From positions 1-50,129 of the forward strand of contig JALOAD010000025.1 of NCBI GenBank assembly GCA_023228995.1: a stretch of DNA of 50,129 nucleotides, in the 5' to 3' direction. This document shows, one piece after another, positions 1 through 8,016 of the stretch (position 1 is the stretch's first letter; each line of letters starts with the position of its first letter). Below the pieces are notes generated by a model. The model was given only the letters and a program-made list of their open reading frames with translations, ran no database searches and was not told where the DNA came from. A program made the position numbers and the translations under genes. The DNA is from Candidatus Muiribacterium halophilum. Its GTDB lineage: Bacteria; Muiribacteriota; Muiribacteriia; Muiribacteriales; Muiribacteriaceae.

Positions 1-151
1 GCCACTGAGATTCAGACGCTCTCTTTTTTGTTCGAAATCAATTCGTTTGTAAATTTAACAGTGAGCTTTAAGTGGTTTAAACTTAAACTGTTTCGTTTGG
101 TTATTCAGTTTTCAATGACCTCTTGTTACTACCTGTTTCGGTAGTGTGATG

Positions 152-180
152 ATTTTACTGCAATCAGTTTGTGATGTCAA
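152..180 (-). promoter_or_regulatory. Consensus sigma70 promoter with UP-like A/T tract, reading out of the left edge
   Basis: On the minus strand TTGACA (180-175) and TAAAAT (157-152) are separated by exactly 17 bases. Upstream, 181-230 is almost pure A/T, as in UP elements of rRNA promoters. The leader below has a 6-bp hairpin (ACTACC/GGTAGT, about 128-145) and the string TTGAAAACTGAATAAC (about 101-116), which resembles rRNA leader and spacer sequence in Firmicutes. I infer a stable-RNA operon beginning left of position 1; no rRNA gene is inside the window. Confidence 0.6.
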
Positions 181-363
181 TTATTTTTTTTATTTTTTTT
201 AAAAAATACAATTAACCTATTGAAATTTCCTTTTATTTTACTCTCAGACTGTTTTTGAAATGCTTCAAGGTTGGTGGTAGCAATAGTGACATTAAAAGCA
301 ATTAATAATTATTAATTAAAAATTAAAAACATTTAAATCCTGCGAGATGGGTTAAAACAGTAA

Positions 364-514
364 GAGGCTGTTGAAAAACTAAAAAGAAGAAACATTGATG
401 CAGAATAGGGTCTGTGCCGATCTCAAATTTTAGCTTACATAGGTCGGCCTGACCATGCTGTCTGTTTTTAAAGTTAAGTTTTAAAAAAAGAAAACTGCAT
501 TTTTCAACAGCCTC
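364..514. mobile_element. Miniature inverted-repeat element, copy 1
   Basis: A 151-bp element bounded by inverted ends GAGGCTGTTGAAAAA and its complement, with no coding capacity. It is flanked on both sides by GTAA, a likely 4-bp target duplication. The interior matches copy 2 (21423-21572) closely, including the short palindrome GGTCGGCCTGACC. A full-length element with a DDE transposase elsewhere in the genome is the likely source of mobility; none is in this window. Confidence 0.8.
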
Positions 515-533
515 GTAAATGATTACTTAAAAA

Positions 534-772
534 TGTGACTGCAATTTTTCTGCAAAAAATTCCTTGTGACTTCGTCACTGTAACTATAACTTTGTCATTT
601 TATTCCAAAGTTATAGTTAGCGTCAGCAAAGCCGATTAGTTAACACTACCTTTGGCAGTTAGTAAGTATAAACATTTAAATAACTAAAGTACCTGTGACA
701 ATAAAATCTGTCACGCTTCACTTCTCGCTAGACAACATAGTTGTCACTTACTATGACTATAGTCACGCTCAC
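534..772. repeat. Degenerate palindrome array A
   Basis: A series of short inverted repeats: AACTATAACTTTG with its complement (about 582-617), ACTACCtttGGCAGT (645-659), GTGACAataaaatcTGTCAC (694-713), GACAACatAGTTGTC (730-744) and TGACTATAGTCA (753-764). They are joined by TAGTTAGC, TAGTTAAC, TAGTAAG, ACTTACTA and CGCTCAC. The linkers match those of the better-preserved arrays at 6358-6470 and 46205-46312, so this looks like an older, mutated member of the same family. Confidence 0.6.
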
Positions 773-849
773 GGCTTTTATAATCCAACATTCGAAATTC
801 AAAATTGAACATTGTTCCGATACGCTTCACATACAGCTTTTATACCGCT

Positions 850-1926
850 TCAATAAATTATATCGTATTGTTGTTTGCCTTCCTGCACCCATAAATCTGC
901 TCTATAAACTTCGGTTGAATTGAATATAACAACAATCTCAGACTTTCTTGCTGGTATAGAATAAAGTTCGTAGAATCCATGTTGATCAGTTTTTAGAGAA
1001 ACTGTGCCAACAGCAACAAGAGCGTTTGAAATAGGTTTCATATTACTTCTATTTTTCACATATCCAAATACAGAACCATATTTTTGTCTTTGTTTGAGAA
1101 TAATGTCATAATTTTGTTTACCCTTATATATTTTAACTATATCCGCATATTTTTTGTAATCTTCGTTTTCAACAAGAATTGGATATTCACCGGATGTTAT
1201 GTTTTTTAAATAATAATTACCTCTTGGATCAGTCATAATTTCTCTATCTCCAATCTTTACTTTAATACCTGAAACAGGAAGAAAATCCTCAGCACAAACA
1301 ACTGAACCATATATTTCATTATATGGAACTTTCTGCTCAAGTATTATTTTTAAATTTTTACCTGGTCTTCTTTTTTCTTGATAAAGATTATAACCTCTCG
1401 CTTGTATAATGAAATGTTCTTCTCTAATCTCATCAAGTTCTATTGCAAACTTTCCATCTTCGTCTGAATTACCAATTTTGTTTCCAAATACAACATAAGC
1501 ACTTACAATAGGATTTTGCGTAACTTTATCAATTAACATACCTGAAATAAGTTTTTTTTCTTCTTCTCTTAGCATTGAATCAAAATCTGTATTTGAATAA
1601 ACAATATCTTTTTCGAGTCTTATATTGAAAATATTAGAATTCTTCTTGAGATTTATAGTATCTCCAAAAACTTTATAACCTTCTTTTTCTACTTCAACTG
1701 ACTGTAATCCGGGAATAATATTATTTAAGCGAAATTTTCCGTTTCTATCAGTCAATGTAACTAACGGTACAGCGTAAAAATCACCTTCAGAATAATTACC
1801 TATAATTACTTTTGCATTAATTAAAGGAGTATTTGATTCATCTGATACACTTCCTGTCATATAGTCAAGAGAAGATGTATTTATTAGACAAAATAGTACA
1901 ATTACAAAAAAAAGCTTTTTAATCAT
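850..1926 (-). CDS. Secreted protein with carboxypeptidase regulatory-like repeats
   Basis: A 358-residue exported protein. The chosen start (MIKKLFF) gives a clean signal peptide; an upstream in-frame start would add five residues. The body holds about four Ig-like carboxypeptidase regulatory domains, each recognised by the pattern of a glycine-leading strand, a P-(V/I)-x-x-A-x-V core and a later (D/T)-x-x-G-x-(F/Y) turn (TDRNGKFRLNN, SDEDGKFAIEL, TDPRGNYYLKN, TDQHGFYELYS). Such domains form beta-sandwiches on secreted or surface proteins and have no catalytic residues of their own. The start overlaps the flhF stop by 8 bases, so translation is probably coupled and the gene closes the flagellar export operon. 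A periplasmic or surface role is likely; the exact function is unknown. Confidence 0.75.
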   Translation of the reverse strand: MIKKLFFVIVLFCLINTSSLDYMTGSVSDESNTPLINAKVIIGNYSEGDFYAVPLVTLTDRNGKFRLNNIIPGLQSVEVEKEGYKVFGDTINLKKNSNIFNIRLEKDIVYSNTDFDSMLREEEKKLISGMLIDKVTQNPIVSAYVVFGNKIGNSDEDGKFAIELDEIREEHFIIQARGYNLYQEKRRPGKNLKIILEQKVPYNEIYGSVVCAEDFLPVSGIKVKIGDREIMTDPRGNYYLKNITSGEYPILVENEDYKKYADIVKIYKGKQNYDIILKQRQKYGSVFGYVKNRSNMKPISNALVAVGTVSLKTDQHGFYELYSIPARKSEIVVIFNSTEVYRADLWVQEGKQQYDIIY

Positions 1927-3295
1927 CAAACAATCCATCAACTATTTTATAAGGAACAGCTTCTTGAATATCTCCATCAATTTTTTTGCCAAACGTCATA
2001 TATACAAAAGAATTTTTTGATTTAATAAGAAATCCAAGCATTGTTCCGTAATATTCACACATATCACACTTTGTAAAAATCACACCTTTTATACATACAT
2101 CAGAAAAATTATCATTTATTTGCATAAGGTCTTTATATTTAGATTCAGCAGATAAAACAAGATATTTTTCAATATCCACATCTTTATCAATATATTCTTT
2201 AATTTCCAGAACATTTGATAAATCCCTAAAGTTTTTACCTGAAGTATCAATAAGAATAATATCGTAATTATCATCATTTATCTCTTTTATATAACTTTCT
2301 TTATCATAAACAGGTACAAAATCAATTTCCATTTCACAACATATATCTTCAAGCTGTTTTATACCACCATATTTAAAACAATCTATTGTAATAATCTTTA
2401 CACTTTTTTTATTTTCATATTTGAAAAAATAGCCAAGTTTAGCTATAGTTGTTGTTTTCCCAATACCAGTAGGACCAATAAGGGAAATTTTTTTCTTTCC
2501 ATCAGTTGAAATGCCTGACCTTGTATAAATATGATCAATTAAAAACTCTTTTAACTTTTTAACATAAAGTTCTTCGTTTTCCATTTCTACCCTATTAAGG
2601 TACTTTTCGTGCTTTTCCATAATTTTATGTAAAAGCAAACACGGGAAATCTTCATTTTGAAGTAAATTAAAATATTTTTTATAAAAACAACCTTCGTTTG
2701 ATTCTTTTTCATTACGCTCTTTTTCATCAATCTTAATATTTTCGAGAGTTTTTTTTATTTTTAGTATTTCATCAGAAAGATTATCTATTGCTTTATTTGA
2801 TGTTGTATTTTTCTTTTTATTAGGAATAATTGCATTGTTGAAATTTACATAATTGTTTTTTTCTCTAGCTATAGGATTTATAGTGGGATTGGAGAATAAT
2901 TTTTTTAATAATTCAGTATCTTCATCATTCTGATTATATTTTGTGGAATTTTTCTTTTTAGTCATATCTGAAATAAAATCTTTCATATTTTGTAATTCTT
3001 TACTTTCACGCTCTTTGCTCTGAGAATTATCTGATAAATCATGCATTGTATTTAATGCAGTTTTTTTGACTTCTTCTTTACGATTTTTTTCTCTAAGCCT
3101 TTTTCTTACATTTTCAGTTTTAGGCGACTGAATTACCAATTTAATACCTGGTTTTGTGAAAAAACCTAATATACCACCTATTTCAGTGGATTCTTTTTTT
3201 ATAATATCAAAATCATCGCCAAATTCAATTTTAGCATCTAAAATTGCTCTTGCCTCATTTTGTGCGATAAATTCCTTTCTAACAGATTTTTTCAT
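1919..3295 (-). CDS. flhF: Flagellar biosynthesis GTPase FlhF
   Basis: SRP-type GTPase that sets the position and number of polar flagella. The 458 residues comprise a basic N-terminal region, a long low-complexity linker (about 70-200), a helical N domain and a C-terminal NG GTPase domain. The P-loop GPTGIGKTTT is near residue 272, the G3 site reads DTSGK (usually DTAGR), and the G4 site is TKCD. It lies 36 bases below flhG with a GGAGAGGGG ribosome site before the ATG, the usual flhA-flhF-flhG neighbourhood although here flhG comes first. A polar or subpolar flagellum is inferred. Confidence 0.93.
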   Translation of the reverse strand: MKKSVRKEFIAQNEARAILDAKIEFGDDFDIIKKESTEIGGILGFFTKPGIKLVIQSPKTENVRKRLREKNRKEEVKKTALNTMHDLSDNSQSKERESKELQNMKDFISDMTKKKNSTKYNQNDEDTELLKKLFSNPTINPIAREKNNYVNFNNAIIPNKKKNTTSNKAIDNLSDEILKIKKTLENIKIDEKERNEKESNEGCFYKKYFNLLQNEDFPCLLLHKIMEKHEKYLNRVEMENEELYVKKLKEFLIDHIYTRSGISTDGKKKISLIGPTGIGKTTTIAKLGYFFKYENKKSVKIITIDCFKYGGIKQLEDICCEMEIDFVPVYDKESYIKEINDDNYDIILIDTSGKNFRDLSNVLEIKEYIDKDVDIEKYLVLSAESKYKDLMQINDNFSDVCIKGVIFTKCDMCEYYGTMLGFLIKSKNSFVYMTFGKKIDGDIQEAVPYKIVDGLFDD

Positions 3296-3331
3296 TAGAA
3301 AAAAAACCCCTCTCCAACCTTTTCATTTTTA

Positions 3332-4153
3332 TTATTTAATAAAATCATTATATAGAAGACCGATTACTTTTTCAATATAAAATCTTGCTTGGCTATCTTT
3401 ATCAAAAAACACAGGCTTGCGTTTAAATAATGCATACTGATATTCTTTGTCTTCCGGAATAAAACCTAAATAAGTTAAAGATTTACCAAGACTTTTTTCT
3501 GAAACTCTATTCATTCTTGAAAAAATATCAAGAGCTTCCTCTTCATCATAAGCACGATTAATAAGAACAAGTATATTATTATAACCTCTTGCAAACATTG
3601 TCTTTATTGCACCATAAGCATCAACAAAAGAAGTTGGTTCTGGAGTTGCTATAATAATAGTAAAATCAGATCTTTTTAAAAAAAAAGTTGTATTACTTGA
3701 AATTCCAGCACCAGTATCAACAAACAAAACATCAGTATGTAGATTTGATTTTATACTATTCCATATAAAATTTTTTTCAGTATCACCCAAATCCGCAAGC
3801 TCTGATATACCTGAACCGGCTGAAATAAAGTCAATATCAAAATATCTGTTTACTATACTTTTGAAATCCACTTTTTTGGTCAAAAAATCAATTAGAGTAT
3901 TCTTCAAGCTAAGTCCCATGATTATATCTCCGTCCCCAAGACCAAGATCGACATCAAGCAAAGTTGTTTTTATATTTAAAGCAGAAAGTGCAAGAGAAAA
4001 ATTTACCGCAAGAGTAGTTTTGCCAACTCCGCCTTTTCCAGAAGCAATTGATATTATCTTTTTAATCTTATTTTCAGGTTTTACAATAATATTATCTTTT
4101 TCCACTAATTGCTGTGTTTCAGCAATTAAATTCTTTATATAATTATCATTCAT
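3332..4153 (-). CDS. flhG: Flagellar number regulator FlhG (MinD/ParA family ATPase)
   Basis: A 273-residue MinD-like ATPase, known as FlhG, FleN or YlxH, that limits flagellar number by acting on FlhF and the C-ring. The deviant Walker A motif GKGGVGKTT spans residues 39-47, Walker A' is DVDLGLGDGD, and Walker B is FVDTGAG. The C-terminal part continues into an amphipathic helix that would bind membrane. It starts 12 bases below flhA with GGTGA in front of the ATG, so it is in the same transcript. The order flhA-flhG-flhF is a local swap relative to the more common flhA-flhF-flhG. Confidence 0.92.
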   Translation of the reverse strand: MNDNYIKNLIAETQQLVEKDNIIVKPENKIKKIISIASGKGGVGKTTLAVNFSLALSALNIKTTLLDVDLGLGDGDIIMGLSLKNTLIDFLTKKVDFKSIVNRYFDIDFISAGSGISELADLGDTEKNFIWNSIKSNLHTDVLFVDTGAGISSNTTFFLKRSDFTIIIATPEPTSFVDAYGAIKTMFARGYNNILVLINRAYDEEEALDIFSRMNRVSEKSLGKSLTYLGFIPEDKEYQYALFKRKPVFFDKDSQARFYIEKVIGLLYNDFIK

Positions 4154-4165
4154 TTAATTCACCAA

Positions 4166-6271
4166 TCATTTTATAATACCACAAGCTCTAACCTTTAAAT
4201 TACCAGGTATTTCATTATAAGAAAGAACTGCAAGTCTTGCAAAAGCAGGTTCTCTGTCAAACCATCTTTTTAAATAAATTCTAAGCTCAGGACTAGATAA
4301 AATAACAAAATTCATAACTTCTTTAGCAACTTTTGTAACTTCATCTGCAATAGAATTTCTAAATTTTTCAGCTTCCTGAGGCGATAAAACTAAAAATCCT
4401 TGACCCGAAACAGTTCTTGTAATTTTTCCTGAAAGATTTTTTTCAAGGCTAGGATCAATATTAATAACATTAAGAAGATTTTCATTTTTATCAATATATA
4501 TTTCAACAATCTGTCTTGCAAGCGATGCTCTAACATGCTCTGTAAGATTATCTATATTTTCAATACCATAATTTTTAGCTTCGATAAGAGTTTCAAATAT
4601 AGTAACAAGATTTCTAATAGATACACCTTCCTTAAGCAGATTCTGCAATATTTTTTGAACTTCTGAAAGTGGAAGTTTAGCCGGTATAAGCTCTTCAACA
4701 AGAGATTTATAATCATTTTTAATATAATCTACAAGAAGTTCTAATTCTTCTCTTCCAAGAAGCTCATGTGAGTATTGTGATACAATTTCCTTTATATGAG
4801 TAATAACCGTAGTAGCTGCATCAACAACAATAAAACCAGCATTTTCAGCCGTTTCTTTTTGAATCTCATCAATCCAAAAAGCTTGCATTCCATAAATTGG
4901 ATCAATTGTTTCTTGACCTTCTATTTCTTCAGATGCAAAACCAGTGTTCATAGCAAAATATTTATCAACAAAAACTTCACCTCTTGATATTTCCATTCCT
5001 TTAAGTTTTATTACATAATTATTTGGCGAAAGCTGAATATTATCTCTTATCCTAACTTTTGGTAGCATAAGACCAAGCTCTAAAGCAACTTCTCTTCTAA
5101 GCATTGTAATTCTATCTTTAAGATCTCCACCCTGACTTGCATCAACAAGAGGAATAAGTCCAATACCAATTTCAAGTTCTAATTTATCAACATGAAGAAT
5201 AGAATCAAGAACTGATTCAGCAGTTTTTTCGCCCTCTGAACCTCCGTCACCACTACCATCGGCACCTTTATTTTTTTCAGTTTCGTCTTCAATTGGATTA
5301 TTAGCAGCATATAGACGAACATAACCAAGTCCACCAAAAACAATTGCAAGAAACCAAAATCCAAATTTCGGCATACCAGGAATAAAAGAAAGAAAAAGCA
5401 TTACAGAAGAACCTATTACAAGTGGCTGCCAATAGGTTGTAAACTGTCTTATAAGTTCATTTCCTAAATCACCTTTTGATGCAGAACGAGAAACAATAAT
5501 ACCAGCTCCAACCGATATAAGAAGCGAAGGCAATTGAGAGGCAATTCCGTCCCCAATTGTAAATAGGGAATATACTTTCATTGCTCCTGCAATGTCTTCA
5601 CCATGCATAAAAACACCAATTAAAATACCACCAACTATATTTATACCAGTAATAATAAGTCCAGCCATAGCATCACCTTGAACAAATTTACTAGCACCAT
5701 CCATAGAACCATAAAAATCAGCTTCTCTTCTTATTTCTTCTCTTCTTTCTTTAGCCTCAACATCAGTAAGTAAACCGTTTTGTAGATCATTATCAACAGC
5801 CATCTGTTTACCTGGCATAGCATCCAAAGTAAATCTTGCTGCAACTTCTGCAATTCTACCTGAACCTTTTGTTATTATCATGAGCTGAACAATAAGAAGT
5901 ATAATAAATATTACAAATCCAACAATATAATTACCACCAACAACAAAATCACCGAAGGTTTTAACGAATTTACCATCAAATCTAGCACCCTGTAACAAAA
6001 TAAGTCTAGTGGATGATATATTTAATGACAAACGAAACAATGTAGTTACAAGCAAAAGTGTTGGAAATACAGAAAAATCTATTATTCTTTCAATAAACAT
6101 TGTCATTATAAGAATCATAAGAGATATAAAAAGATTAACACCCATAAGAAAATCAAGTAAAGCAGTTGGTATAGGAATAATCATAATTACAATAAGAGCA
6201 ATTATTCCAATAATTGGAAATAATTCCGATCTGTCAATTATAAATTGCACCCATTTGGTGAATTGTTCCAA
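4166..6271 (-). CDS. flhA: Flagellar type III export gate protein FlhA
   Basis: Full-length FlhA (701 residues), the nonameric ring of the flagellar export gate. The N-terminal half has about eight transmembrane helices and the conserved FHIPEP-type loop region (DAMPGKQMAVDNDL, then a charged EAKERREEIRREADFYGSMDG-type stretch). The C-terminal cytoplasmic half binds export chaperones. A glycine/acid-rich linker follows the membrane region. Translation appears to begin at TTG, with GAGAGGG a few bases upstream and no closer ATG that keeps the conserved N terminus. A 440-bp repeat-filled gap separates it from flhB, so read-through across hairpins or a separate promoter is needed. Confidence 0.95.
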   Translation of the reverse strand: MEQFTKWVQFIIDRSELFPIIGIIALIVIMIIPIPTALLDFLMGVNLFISLMILIMTMFIERIIDFSVFPTLLLVTTLFRLSLNISSTRLILLQGARFDGKFVKTFGDFVVGGNYIVGFVIFIILLIVQLMIITKGSGRIAEVAARFTLDAMPGKQMAVDNDLQNGLLTDVEAKERREEIRREADFYGSMDGASKFVQGDAMAGLIITGINIVGGILIGVFMHGEDIAGAMKVYSLFTIGDGIASQLPSLLISVGAGIIVSRSASKGDLGNELIRQFTTYWQPLVIGSSVMLFLSFIPGMPKFGFWFLAIVFGGLGYVRLYAANNPIEDETEKNKGADGSGDGGSEGEKTAESVLDSILHVDKLELEIGIGLIPLVDASQGGDLKDRITMLRREVALELGLMLPKVRIRDNIQLSPNNYVIKLKGMEISRGEVFVDKYFAMNTGFASEEIEGQETIDPIYGMQAFWIDEIQKETAENAGFIVVDAATTVITHIKEIVSQYSHELLGREELELLVDYIKNDYKSLVEELIPAKLPLSEVQKILQNLLKEGVSIRNLVTIFETLIEAKNYGIENIDNLTEHVRASLARQIVEIYIDKNENLLNVINIDPSLEKNLSGKITRTVSGQGFLVLSPQEAEKFRNSIADEVTKVAKEVMNFVILSSPELRIYLKRWFDREPAFARLAVLSYNEIPGNLKVRACGIIK

Positions 6272-6357
6272 GAAGCCCTCTCAAAAAAATCTATTTTTAT
6301 CTTTTTATTATTTTAATGTTTTATCATTTTATCACAAATAAAATTAAAACTAAATAC

Positions 6358-6470
6358 AGTTAGCACAAATTTATCATTTTATGATAAATTTGCTAGTTAG
6401 CGACTACTTTGTAGCCTAGTAAGCGGTTGAAAAAGCCAACTTAGTTAGCACAGCTAAAGCTGTTAGTGCG
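6358..6470. repeat. Palindrome array B: four different hairpins joined by TAGTNAGC
   Basis: In order: AGTTAGC; hairpin with arms ACAAATTTATCAT / ATGATAAATTTG (6365-6393); TAGTTAGC (6394-6401); hairpin CTACtttGTAG (6404-6414); TAGTAAGC (6417-6424); hairpin GGTTGaaaaagCCAAC (6425-6440); TAGTTAGC (6442-6449); perfect hairpin ACAGCTaaAGCTGT (6450-6463); TAGTGCG. The hairpins share no sequence with each other; only the 8-base linkers are conserved. Related copies of the whole set lie at 20787-20899 and 34299-34410, and a decayed one at 33250-33342. Confidence 0.85.
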
Positions 6471-6485
6471 TTAAAAACAAAAACA

Positions 6486-6515
6486 GATCCCGGCTCAGAA
6501 TCATACCGGGATGAC
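6486..6515 (-). repeat. Dispersed 30-bp palindrome (ATCCCGG/CCGGGAT), copy 1
   Basis: A 30-base unit beginning GATCCCGG and ending CCGGGATGAC, with 7-bp arms. The same unit occurs at 34499-34528 and, in opposite orientation, three times at 45921-46116. It is REP-like in size and structure. Confidence 0.75.
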
Positions 6516-6588
6516 AAAACTCTCAAAATCATGCAGGGATGACAAAAATAAAGAAAGTTAGATAGTTTAATGGGTTGAGGGTTAAAAA

Positions 6589-6664
6589 CCTCACTAAAAC
6601 TCGTTAGAGTTTGCTTACTAGGAATATTTATATTCCGCTCACTAAAAAAGCAATAGCTTTTTTT
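6589..6664. repeat. Palindrome array, second type, copy 1
   Basis: Reads CTCACTA, hairpin AAACTCgttaGAGTTT, GCTTACTA, hairpin GGAATATttATATTCC, GCTCACTA, hairpin AAAAAAGCaataGCTTTTTT. The linkers are the complement of TAGTNAGC, so this array is built by the same rule but points the other way. A near-identical copy lies at 20927-21001. Confidence 0.85.
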
Positions 6665-6711
6665 CACTGTTTTTCCCACTTCACCCCTTAACTATTTCGC
6701 AATTTTACTAA

Positions 6712-7851
6712 TCAAAATTTCTTATCTTTCATTTTATAAACATAAGCTAAAATTTCCGCAACAGTTGTAAAAAATTCGTCAGGTATTGGTTCACCAACTC
6801 CAACTTCTGCATAAAGACTTCTTGCAAGTGGTTTATTTTCAATAATTGGAATGTTGTTTTCTTTTGCAATTTCTTTTATTTTTAAAGCAAGTTTTAAAGC
6901 ACCTTTTGCAACAACATAAGGAGGGGAATCTCCATCAACATCATACTTCAAAGCAACTGCATAATGTATTGGATTAGTAATAACAACATCAGCCTCAGGG
7001 AGTTTTTTAAGCATATCTCCACGCATAATCTCAAACATTTTTTTTCTTTGTGCTCTTTTTACTTCTGGTTTTCCTTCAGAATCTTCTCTTTCTTTTTTTA
7101 CATCATATTTTGACATTTTAAGTTTTTTTTCATAAGTAAACCATTGATACCAGTAATCTATAATAGCAATAATAACTAGTGCTGCTAGAATTTGCCATAT
7201 TATTTTTGTAAGTATATCAACTATAACTTGAAATCCAACTATTATAGGCATTTTGATTGTATTCAGTAGAGTCATGAAATTTTTTTCAATAGTTCTAAAT
7301 GGAAAATATGTAATTACAGCTATTTTTCCAATACTTTTCAACATTTCCACAATATTTTTCATAGTAAATATCTTTTTTAGACCATTTACAGGATTAAATT
7401 TAGAAAAATCTATTTTAAAAGGTTTTGTTGTAAATATAATTCCAACTTGAAGAATATTACACAATAAAGCAGATATAAAAACAGCTCCAACAACCGGTCC
7501 AGCAGTTAATGCCAAAGCAACCAAAGCCTGAACAAATAATATTTTTAACTGGGCTGAATCTGAAAAATCAAAGTTGATATTTCTTACACAGAAAATAAAA
7601 TATTTACCTAAATTTTCAAATATAAAACCACCTGCAAAAATCAGAGCTAAAAATCCCGCAAGAAGAATTCCAACAGTGTTAACTTCCATACTTTTAAGAA
7701 CATCACCGTCTTCTCTTGCTTTACTTCTTTTTTTATCAGAACCTTTTTCTGTCTTTTGCCCAGTAGGAGAATCCTCAGCAAAATACTGAAGATCTGGTGT
7801 AATATAAAAATAATATTTTTGTTTTTTCAAATTATCACTCATACATTCCAT
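6712..7851 (-). CDS. flhB: Flagellar export switch protein FlhB, with NPIH in place of NPTH
   Basis: Membrane protein (379 residues) that switches flagellar export substrate from rod/hook to filament by self-cleavage. Four transmembrane helices occupy the N-terminal half, followed by the basic linker (KKEREDSEGKPEVKRAQRKKM region) and the C-terminal FlhBC domain. The autocleavage site is almost always NPTH; here the sequence at about residue 290 reads TNPIHYAVALKY, Thr replaced by Ile. Cleavage occurs between Asn and Pro, so the site may still work, but this is unusual. Start: ATG at 7851 with GGAG three bases upstream; TTG at 7860 or ATG at 7842 are alternatives. It belongs to the fliO-to-flhF series. 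Confidence 0.93.
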   Translation of the reverse strand: MECMSDNLKKQKYYFYITPDLQYFAEDSPTGQKTEKGSDKKRSKAREDGDVLKSMEVNTVGILLAGFLALIFAGGFIFENLGKYFIFCVRNINFDFSDSAQLKILFVQALVALALTAGPVVGAVFISALLCNILQVGIIFTTKPFKIDFSKFNPVNGLKKIFTMKNIVEMLKSIGKIAVITYFPFRTIEKNFMTLLNTIKMPIIVGFQVIVDILTKIIWQILAALVIIAIIDYWYQWFTYEKKLKMSKYDVKKEREDSEGKPEVKRAQRKKMFEIMRGDMLKKLPEADVVITNPIHYAVALKYDVDGDSPPYVVAKGALKLALKIKEIAKENNIPIIENKPLARSLYAEVGVGEPIPDEFFTTVAEILAYVYKMKDKKF

Positions 7852-7867
7852 AATCTCCAAAATCCTT

Positions 7868-7922
7868 AAAATCTGCGAAATGGTGAATCAAAATGTTCAA
7901 AAAACATTTTTTTGCGAAATAG
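7868..7922. repeat. Intergenic repeat shared with 9908-9962, first copy
   Basis: About 55 bases beginning AAAATCTGCGAAATRGTGAA, with a central AAATGTTCA/GAACATTT palindrome, that recur between fliP and fliO at 9908-9962. The two copies lie in two different gaps of the same operon. Downstream to 8005 there is a heptamer microsatellite of the TTTTTAA type. Confidence 0.65.
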
Positions 7923-8016
7923 ATTTAAAGCTTTTCCTATCTCACTATTTCACTACTAACTCTTTCGCTAATTTTTAATTCTTAATTTTTAATTCTTAAT
8001 TAATGCTCGCTGAGCA

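Larger units (their letters stand above)
1..849. other. Gene-poor left end: outward promoter, MITE and palindromes
   Basis: I see no credible protein gene. Positions 1-180 hold a leftward promoter and its leader. Positions 364-514 hold a miniature transposon. Positions about 534-772 hold a run of degenerate palindromes (for example GTGACA/TGTCAC at 695-713 and GACAACATAGTTGTC at 730-744) with linkers such as TAGTTAGC and CTTACTA between them. The stretch 240-360 is AT-rich; a short part near 265-290 looks faintly like the start of a 5S rRNA but is too short to call. Confidence 0.6.
6272..6711. other. Repeat-filled gap between flhB and flhA
   Basis: No credible gene in this 440-bp stretch; a possible 87-codon leftward reading frame here is only repeat sequence read through. 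It holds the best-preserved palindrome array (6358-6470), one copy of the dispersed 30-bp palindrome (6486-6515) with a decayed second half-copy after it, and a second, oppositely oriented array (6589-6664). Confidence 0.75.

Noticed and set aside
265-290. Short sequence resembling the 5' end of 5S rRNA
   Set aside because: Only about 25 bases resemble it and the remainder of 5S is missing.
741-923. 60-codon rightward frame at the left end
   Set aside because: It runs through palindromes and into the antisense of the secreted protein gene; no ribosome site.
6358-6470. Interpretation of the hairpin arrays as integron attC sites
   Set aside because: There are no RYYYAAC/GTTRRRY core sites, no cassette genes between units and no integrase in the window.
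6416-6679. 87-codon leftward reading frame between flhA and flhB
   Set aside because: It lies wholly within hairpin arrays and the dispersed palindrome and has no ribosome site or family resemblance.
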